Shown piece by piece: positions 56,916 through 64,000 of a stretch of DNA of 64,000 bases. The notes beneath the pieces were generated by a model. That model was not told the DNA's origin. It searched no databases and saw only the letters and a program-made list of their open reading frames with translations. Both the position numbers and the translations under genes were made by a program. Where the stretch lies: NCBI GenBank assembly GCA_023055425.1, contig JALGPY010000002.1:50739321-50803320 (forward strand), read 5' to 3'. This DNA comes from Linanthus parryae. Taxonomy: Eukaryota; Streptophyta; Magnoliopsida; Ericales; Polemoniaceae. How positions within the stretch are numbered: the first letter of the stretch is position 1; the number at the start of each line of letters is the position of its first letter.

Positions 56916-59420
56916 TCTCTTATCCCTCTCTCTTTCTCCCTCTGTTTCTCTTCCCTGAACGAAGACATCAGCAGCAGCAGTTGGCAGCCAAATCCACCAA
57001 CCAGCGCCGCTGCCGCCGCGGGAAAGAGGCCCGACACCACCACCACTCTCTGCTTTCTCTTAACTCTCCACCACTGTCCCTCTCTCTCTAATCCCCTCTC
57101 TGTTTCGACCATATACAGAAGAATAGAAGCCAAAACAGAGGACCCATAGGCAGTAGTCGAAGCCACGCCGCCGGCCACCTCCATAGTTTCCGGCCAAAGC
57201 TTCGGCCGACGCAAAACCGAGACACCCAGAACCTTTCCCTGGTCTCTCTAGACTCCTTAGGGTCCAACCCACCTCCTGGAGTGCTCAAATGAGGCCAAGA
57301 ACCACCGGAAACAGCTCCGGTTGAGCTCCTCTCCGGCGTCCCGTTTCCGCAACTTGACCCGCTTCGATTCTCGATCGTTTCTCGCGTTTCTTGGGTTGGG
57401 TATGCTCTAAATCCTTCCCTAATTCGTTTTATGTGATCAAAATCATGTCTTCCATGCTTTAATCCGTGTTTAGATCAATCGATTTGAATATGCACGTTTG
57501 GAAAGCTAAGTGTATTTTAAAAGAATAGTTTTCAAAAACTTAGGGGTTGTGTGTGTCTTTTGAAGAAACTGCTGGGGGGTTAGTTGTACTTTTTATTTCT
57601 AAAATTTTCATTAATTGAATTATTAGTTTAGTAATGTTATATTAATATGTGTTCAAATAAATTAGATAAAAATTGATGCTTTGGAATAAAAATATAATTA
57701 CGGCAAGATAAATTATTTTCTTAAAAATAAAAGAATGCTTTAATAATATAAAATAAGAGGATTAATTTAGTAGTAAGAATATTATGTGAGTAAATCATTA
57801 TTTTTCTTGAAAAATTTATCATCTTAAATACTAAACGTCACTTTAAATAGTGATTTCCAAGTATTTGCTCAATAAACTCTTCCTAGCAAGAAGCCTATTT
57901 GAGATAATAGAATAATTTGCATTGATAAATATTTATTTTGTGATAACATTATAGCTTTATTATCTAATGAGTATGAATTATTTATTTAATTACTATTAAT
58001 AAAGTATATTTATTTTGATATTGTTTTCTAGCTAAAATAACTTTTTATAAAGAAGATAATGCTATTTTCTTAATATTTATAGTAATTATAATTTGTTTAT
58101 ATTGGAAAAATATTTATTAATGTTGATTTAATAATAATCAAGTTATATCAAAATGCTTCTTTTTATAAGAATATGACGTAAAGACGAACTGGGGGTCGTG
58201 AGAGAAATAACTAGTATTCGACATAACGGAGCAATTTTATAGAGTTAGTGCATTCATTTATTCAAAAATAACAACGTTATGACTAGAGATTTGTAAATTG
58301 TAGGAGACGGATACGTGGACGTAGGTTTCGTCGAACATCCGTTGTATGACTGCTGAGTTGACTTCAGGTGAGTTATATGCTTAGCCTAGCGAGCCTAGCT
58401 TCTTTCGTGTCAATATATGATTTTAATACTCTCTCAAAATATATTTGTGAGTTTACATGCCTAGTCTTGCTTGCCTAGCTGCATTCGTGTCAAAGAATGA
58501 CTTTATTTTCCGTCTCAAAATGTGTTTTGTGCTCACATGCTTTATTTGAGTTTTTCGAAATGATTCTTTGAAACTGTCACGCAATAATAATACGATCATA
58601 ATGCAAAGTGGAAAGATTCGCTTGTACAGGAACCAATTATGTTACTTCTAGTGGGTTTCGATTCCCTGGGCTCAGGTCCCTAAAATGCGGAACTTCGTGT
58701 GCCCCTAATGTTTAGATCTCCTGGGTTTTATTCCCTAAAATGCAGGACTTCGTGTGCCCCTAAGGTTTAGATCCATTGGGTTTCATTCCCTAAACTGCGG
58801 GACTTCGTGTGCCCCTAAGGTTTAGATCCCTTGGGTTTTATTCCCTAAAATTCGGGACTCGGTGTGCCCCTAAGGTCACTGGTCTACCCTGGTTACAGCG
58901 AACTAATAAGAAATGGACATCTTTACTCCTATGTTTTGGAAACGTTCAACGGATCTAAATTTCGATAAATGGATTTCTTTCTAGAACGTTCATAAATGAT
59001 TATTTCTGCTGCAAACTCTAATAATGTCTTACTCGTATTCTGTTATTGTTTTACTTGACTCGTGATTCAGTAACAATATCCTCTTTCCTGTTTTACACGC
59101 TAAGGTGTATCTCACTCACCATTTCTTGCTGACTTTAGAAACTGCGGTTCTTGCTTTTCTTCCCACCGCAGGACTAAAAGCTGGATTGTAAAATATAAGG
59201 GGCGCGAGACACACTTAGATCGTGGTCATCATCAGTAGACAATCCAATAAATGTTAGATAAGTTTTGTGTAATAGTAGTAACTCTTGTATAATACTCTCA
59301 GTTTGATGTTTAATAATAATATGAATAAGTGTTGTGAAATGTATTGCTTTTGATCTCCGCCGCTTCTATTAAGCATCGCCCTCCCGGTCTTGTCCCGAGC
59401 CGGATAAGGGGGTTATTGCA
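56872..59420. repeat. LTX 3' LTR, distal part
   Basis: The first 755 bases parallel 33046-33804 and pass unbroken through the COP3 target site (57617-57636). The remaining 1.8 kb is AT-rich, then has a 55-bp tandem repeat, then a terminal CCGGATAAGGGGGTTATTGCA-like end. Segments near 58300-58400 (GTGGACGTAGG, CAGGTGAGTTATATGC, TTCTTTCGTGTCA) resemble 63020-63140 in the right flank. Confidence 0.75.
58668..58890. repeat. 55-bp minisatellite in LTX LTR, about four units
   Basis: Units start GGGTTTTATTCCCTAAAA and contain GGACTTCGTGTGCCCCTAAG; GGG positions 58723, 58778 and 58833 are exactly 55 apart. The first unit is more diverged. There are no spacers, so it is not a CRISPR-like array. Confidence 0.88.
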
Positions 59421-60731
59421 GACACTGTTCAGGTGAATGCAGTAGAGGTAGTGCACGAGATAAATGGTACAGAGATGCATCAGCAGCAACCAGTACCACC
59501 TTCAGAGTTGACCGAGATGACAAGGATAATAAAGATGATGGCTCAGCAAGTTATGGACATGTCCACACAGGTTAGCTCTGTTGCAATTTCACTTCAAGTA
59601 GCTCAAGCAGAAATAAAAGATCTTAAGGAACAACTTGGACAAAGAGCATTGGGAAACATTGTGGACACATCTGAGGGACATGCTCTAGCCATCACTACTC
59701 GTAGCGGTACTGCACTTAAGGACCCTCCTTATCCGAGTCATGCCAGAGCAGAATCCTCAAAGGCAAAGGAACATAAAGTCTTTGATTCTGAGAAGACACC
59801 TGTCATGGTCCCCCAATCAAAGGGCATGACTCCACCAGACGAGGAGGAGCATACTCAGGTACCACTTTCATCTTCTCCTTCTTCTTCACAACTTCCATAC
59901 CCATTATGTATTAGGAAGAAGAAGGATGGTTCAGAAGAATACAGACGCTTTTTGAATGTCTTCTCTAAACTGCATATCAATATCCCATTGATTGAGGCAC
60001 TTCAAAAGATGCCTATGTATGCTCGATTTATTAAGGATGCGGTCCTTGGAAAGAAATCAGTTTATGAGTTCCAGAGAGTGAACCTAAATGAACAGGTTAG
60101 TTCATGTGTTTTGCCTGGGCAGCCTAAGAAGAAGAAGGATCCGGGTAGTTTCGTCAATGAAGCCACATTGGGTAATGCCTGCACTGGAAGGGCTCTCTGT
60201 GATCAGGGAGCGAGCGTGAATTTGATGCCACTGTCGGTATTAAAAAATTTAAGTGTGGGGGAGCCTCCGAAAACCTGGATCACTCTCCTATTTGAAGATA
60301 AATCATCCAAGAGAGCATGTGGGATGATTCAGGACGTACTTGTGAGAGTTGGGAGCCTGATAATTCCAACTGACTTTGTCATACTAGACATGCGAGCGGG
60401 TGATGTGCCTATCATTCTGGGCAGGTCATTCTTGGCGACTGGTCCTACTCTCATTGACGTATTTAATGGAGAACTGATTATGAGGGTACATGATGACATG
60501 GAGACTTTTCGGGTCTTTAAACCGTCACCCCAGTGTTCATGGGAGTATCAGCCAGGGGTGCCATTTGTTGTACAAGCGAAGCGCCAAATCCCAGATTTAT
60601 CGCAAGGGGATCCACCTGATTATTGGGACAGGAACAAGCCATCAGCAGTGCATGCACATGAAGCAGCGCTTCAAATCCAACACAGGAAAGCTAAGCTGGA
60701 AGCAGCACAATGTGCCAGAACACCCTCGTGA
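59421..60731 (+). pseudogene. ATH2 gag C-terminus and aspartic protease
   Basis: The open frame continues gag from 32357 after the LTX insertion. It contains the Athila signature AITTRSGTALKDPPYPSHAR, FSKLHINIPLIEALQKMP, and protease with active site ALCDQGASVNLMP (ATH1 has CDLGAS) and IILGRSFLATG. It is fully open for about 435 codons and ends at 60729-60731 without entering RT. Instead the next 50 bases are the block that normally follows pol. This suggests a gag-protease-only, non-autonomous design or an internal deletion of pol. Confidence 0.85.
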
Positions 60732-60984
60732 GGTGGCAGAGGTAACATGGTCGGGCCGTCGACCTAAAATCACAAGCGCTTCTTGGGAGGCAACCCAATG
60801 TAGAGTAGGATATTATCTGTTTTCTTTTTATTTTAGTTCTCCATACCTGATTTTGAGAGGTGAGAGAGAGGGACTAATGAGTGGTCTAGTTTTGCAGGTA
60901 ATGTTAGCAAAGAATCTGCCCCCATTGTGCCATGGCACATTTGATCCACATGGGGACTCTTGAGGGAGTTGGGGATTTTTGCGC
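60732..60984 (+). other. ATH2 3' remnant up to deletion breakpoint
   Basis: It contains the Athila post-pol block GCCGTCGACC...GCGCTTCTTGGGAGGCAACC (60754-60797), then about 190 bases without a recognisable feature. At 60984/60985 it joins COP2 LTR sequence (CATCAGAAGAACACTGC), equivalent to 15698. Confidence 0.8.
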
Positions 60985-61611
60985 ATCAGAAGAACACTGC
61001 ATACTCGATGCAGTTTCATTTTCTGTGTTCTTCTTATTCTGAACTTCAATTGTATATCATTTTGATAATACTTATAGTTCTCATTCTCAAGGATTGTTCA
61101 AGGTGAACAATAGAGAATTCTTATTTAATCAGATAGCTAGAGCAGGTACTAGATAGGTTAGTGAGAACCACAAGCTGTAACAGAGTAAGGCATCTATCTG
61201 TGCTTGAGATCTAGGGCTTAGCTGTTGATGAATAAGAATTGTGTTGAAAATCCTACAGGTAGAAGATCCCTGAGGTAGAGACATAGGTCCAAGTGGACTG
61301 AACTCTATATATCTTGTGTCTCTTGCATTTACTTTTCAGTTACATACTTAGAACTTTTGCAGCATTGAAAACAGTTTAATTTCAAGGGTTTGAAACTCAT
61401 TTCAAGGCCTTTAAATAGACTTATTCTTCTGTTTACTCTAACTGTTTTATTCCAAGGGCTTGAAAATTCATTTCAAGGCCTTGAATCTCTTTACAAATCT
61501 TTTGAAACATTCTTGCAAAGTTTAGCAAAAAGTCTGCGTACTCTATTCAACCCCCCCCCCCCACCTTCTAGAGTATTGATCCTGTATTTCTACCTACTGT
61601 ACACCCCTTCA
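60985..61611 (+). repeat. COP2 3' LTR, right part
   Basis: It matches 15698-16308 and ends ACACCCCTTCA, followed by the target duplicate CTCGA at 61612-61616. A C run lies at about 61550-61562. Palindromes lie at about 61390-61410 and 61475. Confidence 0.92.
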
Positions 61612-61616
61612 CTCGA

Positions 61617-63399
61617 GCATCAACGTTTTTAAAACATCACCCGACTCTTCTATTTTATACTAATTTTCTTTGGGTAAAATACACTATTACCCCCTAAAGT
61701 TTGACGCAAAGACACTTTCACCCCTTTCAATTTGGTAGATGACACTTTCTATCCTCTTATGTCTGTTAAATCTCAAGATATTTACACTCCTTAATCGTGT
61801 TTTCGTTTGAAATACCTCATTTTTATTATAGGGTTAAGATGATATTTTAGAGACTTCAATGGGAGTTATTATGAGTAAAGAGTCTTTTGGGGAGCTATTA
61901 TGAATTAATTAAAAGTTTGGGAATTTTGGAGAAGTGGTGTAGTGTTAGTTTGGACTAAATTGAATTAGTTTAATTTTCAATGGCTCTTATTCTTTTTTCT
62001 TCTCTATTTATTTATTTCTTTCTTTCTTCTATTTTGTTTTATTCTTATACCGTGCCCTCTCTCTCTCGAGCTTTCTTTCTCTCCCGTGCCTTGGACCCGA
62101 CGTGGTCGCCGAACCGCTGCCGTCGTGTCGTCGGCCTCCTCTCCTTGTTCTTTTTCGCTTTGTTTTGGTGAGTTCTATATCTTATACTCTCTTAATCTCT
62201 ATCCCTCAATCTCATATCTCTCTATCTCTACGATGATCACAATCACGGTGATTCTTACCCAAGTTATTTTGTTGTAAAGTTTGATTTTCAGTGACACCGT
62301 TGAGATCACCATTACTACCATGTTATCGGTAAGTGAGTAGAAATCCTAGTTCAATTATTAATCATAATACTTCAATTTTCATATTCATATTGATAGTCTC
62401 ATCATTCATGAAGTTGTAGGATAAAAAATCAAGTGTTGGTATTATTTGTGTTCGTACTTTATGGACAAAACCTTAGTTATAAAGGGGATATTTAATTAGT
62501 TGATTTGGGTGATTTGGTAATCCTAGTATGTGGTTAATAACTTGAATGAAGCGGGTAATCATTTCACCTTTAAAGAGATTGAACACGGGATGATTTACTA
62601 GATGTTTTGGATGTTAGATTATGTAGAAATCCTGATTTTTTGTACAGGCAGCGGGTAAAAACCGCCGTTTATAGCAGAATGGTGACTAGTAAGTTAAAGT
62701 GATCATATCTTTTGATCCGGCAAGCGAAGTTTGAATCCGTTTTATGCTAGACTTATATTCAGAGTGTTTTCGATCTAATGAGACTATTTTTCAGCTATGA
62801 TCTATTTGTGAAGTTAATGTAACAAATTAGAGAAGTTATGTTAGGTTATGTGCATATTTGTTATGGGATTTTGGGACAAATTTTGGATTGTGTTTTGGAA
62901 CATCAATTAAGGGATGATCTATATAAATTGAAATCAACTTCGTAGGAACAATATTTTGTCATATAGGCATTGTTTATCTATATGCAATATTGTGTTTAGA
63001 TTAGTACATATTTAAAATGTAGGAGACGCTTTCGTTGACGAACCATACGTCGAGTACTACTAGGAAGTAATTTGATTTTGCTTGTGAATCAAGGTGAGTT
63101 GATATGCCAAGCCTTGAGATTTATCTTCTTTCGTGTCAGATGTCAGTTTTCAGGAAGCAAGGGGAGATGCTTTTCCAGAGCGTGTTTTTATTAAATTACC
63201 TACAACCGATAATAACCCTGCGATTTTTAAATTTTATATAGTTATTTTTACAGAAATGGCACATATAATATATATTTTTATCGTTTTACTCTCTTACACT
63301 AGGTTCACAGTAGAGTTTACCGAACTCAAAATTACTATATTAACATTTCACCCCAACTTTCACGTAATATTTATCAAAAAACATTTTATCTAAAATTCA
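61617..63399. other. Right flank of COP2 with relic LTR-like sequence
   Basis: There is no gene. Positions about 61670-61770 (TACACTATTACCCCCTAAAG) look like part of a MITE but only one end is evident. Positions 61990-62175 are C/T-rich, then TTTGGTGAGTT, like a leader with splice donor. Positions 62990-63140 resemble the LTX LTR near 58300-58400, suggesting an old related LTR. Confidence 0.45.
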
Positions 63400-64000
63400 C
63401 ATTTTATCTTGAGGCCGACGGGTAGAGAGGCGGACGCAGGGGGGTCGGCCCTCCTTATCTTGTCTTGTCTCTCTCCTTGCTTTTTCTCTCCTTGTGTTAT
63501 AACAATTTGGGAATAGTTGTTTACTACACTCTTTCCACTACCCTCACCCTTTGTTTCCATATCCGGATTGGACACGAGACATACAAGTCACACTCGTATA
63601 TTCAATCCTAGTTTCTCGTTCTTGGGAATAGTCTTATCCATGCAGATAACATCAATAACCTATATTGATTTATATGAGCCTGGCCAGACATTCTATAAGC
63701 ACTACCCCTCGAGTGATCGCGGATATTTGCTCTCGTTATGTGGGAGGGACAAATCCTATCTACATCACTACAATTTCTAAGCTTGCTTCCTATTGTGTCC
63801 GATTAGCGCTTTTATTGCTATCAAGTCACATTGTAGTGTTTGACGCTACCAAAACAAAATACTCCACAACTAGAGAATCTAGTGACTTCAAGTCTAAGGA
63901 CCACGATACCATTGTCACAACGAGAAGCGCTTGTGACGTTAAATAACTTGTATGTAGCCTTCTCGTTAGTGGGTCAATCATGTATGTCATTACCCCTAAT
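63400..64000 (-). repeat. Diverged Angela-like LTR, cut by window edge
   Basis: Positions about 63540-63990 align with the ANG1 LTR at 39610-40060 in the same orientation (ATATCCGGATTGGACACGAG, GCCTGGCCAGACATT, GACTTCAAGTCTAAGGA) with many substitutions and small gaps. The left boundary is approximate. Whether this is a solo LTR or the edge of an element cannot be seen. Confidence 0.8.

Larger units (their letters stand above)
32358..59420. mobile_element. LTX: unclassified long-LTR element, collapsed by deletion
   Basis: It starts TGTAATACCCCG and ends GGTTATTGCA with 5-bp duplications GACAC at 32353-32357 and 59421-59425, so it is an LTR-type insertion in ATH2 gag. It consists of the first 1447 bases of one LTR (32358-33804, then COP3) and the last 2.5 kb of a second LTR (56872-59420). 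The stretch 33046-33804 is repeated, about 6% diverged, at 56872-57626. This is best explained as 5' LTR plus 3' LTR with the whole interior deleted. The LTR would be about 3.2 kb, which suits a long-LTR Ty3 lineage. No coding part remains, so the strand and lineage are undetermined. Confidence 0.75.
24204..60984 (+). mobile_element. ATH2: Athila-type gag-protease-only element, 3' end deleted
   Basis: A plus-strand element starting TGATAACCCCGTTTACGG within the COP2 3' LTR. It has a 5' LTR of about 2.5 kb (plus a CACTA insertion), tRNA-Asp primer site, gag (31541-32357, continuing at 59421) and protease to 60731, then the conserved post-pol block of Athila elements. No RT, RNase H or integrase is present. 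It ends abruptly at 60984 without polypurine tract or 3' LTR, and about 93 bases of the COP2 LTR are also missing there, showing a deletion across the junction. It hosts CACTA (25022-29697) and LTX (32358-59420). Confidence 0.88.
15079..61611 (+). mobile_element. COP2: SIRE-like Copia element hosting the nest
   Basis: Target duplications CTCGA at 15074-15078 and 61612-61616 prove that both ends belong to one insertion although 46 kb separates them. It has a 5' LTR 15079-16308, tRNA-Met primer site, degenerate gag-pol, remnant of a PF20167-type extra ORF, polypurine tract, and a 3' LTR split into 23787-24203 and 60985-61611 by ATH2. It also hosts a 324-bp solo LTR in gag and a hAT MITE. LTR divergence over about 335 compared bases is near 6% by eye, the 3' LTR lacks about 110 bases, and the reading frames carry many stops and shifts. 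It is an old, inactive copy. Confidence 0.92.

Noticed and set aside
56631..57288. Minus-strand frames spanning the COP3/LTX junction
   Set aside because: They join integrase tail to LTR sequence across a deletion junction and are not a natural gene.
58668..58890. CRISPR-like array
   Set aside because: Units are head-to-tail without spacers; plant nuclear context.
32358..59420. LTX as a simple solo LTR
   Set aside because: A solo LTR would not carry 33046-33804 twice; two LTR parts with an internal deletion explain it better.

Overview
The window is repeat-dense plant nuclear DNA, probably from a eudicot. The evidence is the set of plant-specific LTR-retrotransposon lineages present (Athila-type Ty3, SIRE-like and Angela-like Copia, a short-LTR Copia), a non-autonomous CACTA transposon and a hAT-type MITE. 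I see no convincing single-copy host gene, rRNA, tRNA gene or CRISPR array. The species cannot be named from this sequence.

Left block (1-13702). A minus-strand Athila-type element, ATH1 (1-11652), is cut by the left window edge. It reads from right to left: 5' LTR (10050-11652), tRNA-Asp primer site, gag-protease (7189-9912), an in-frame TAG, RT-RNase H-integrase (4420-7173), a spacer with palindromes, an extra ORF in the 'env-like' position (1419-2729), and a long non-coding tail. ATH1 sits inside the integrase of a decayed short-LTR Copia element, COP1 (LTR 13564-13697). Positions 13703-15078 are old flank.

Central nest (15079-61611). Level 1 is COP2, a plus-strand SIRE-like Copia with matching target duplications CTCGA at both ends. 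COP2 carries a 324-bp solo LTR and a hAT MITE. Level 2 is ATH2, a plus-strand Athila-type element with gag and protease but no RT or integrase, inserted in the COP2 3' LTR. Level 3 is a CACTA element in the ATH2 LTR and LTX, an unclassified long-LTR element inserted in ATH2 gag (TSD GACAC). Level 4 is COP3, a minus-strand SIRE-like Copia in the LTX 5' LTR, present as a tandem LTR-internal-LTR-truncated internal array. Level 5 is ANG1 (38866-47374), an intact minus-strand Angela-like Copia inserted in COP3 pol (TSD CTTCC). Its two 1431-bp LTRs differ at one base that I found. LTR divergence judged by eye falls inward: about 6% for COP2 and LTX, 4-5% for COP3 and below 0.1% for ANG1. This agrees with the nesting order.

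Right block (61617-64000). This is old non-coding flank with a relic resembling the 3' part of the LTX LTR, then a diverged Angela-like LTR cut by the window edge.

The least expected signals are two families of short perfect palindromes. The first (core CAAGGCCTTG) is scattered through the LTRs, spacers and reading frames of both SIRE-like elements, partly at matching positions. The second (GTCTTCGTGCGAAGAC and variants) occurs in the ATH1 LTR and again in its internal 3' region. Also notable are a run of nine W-box cores in the ATH1 LTR, PF20167-like ORFs in two unrelated retrotransposon lineages, and an altered zinc knuckle in the otherwise intact ANG1 polyprotein.
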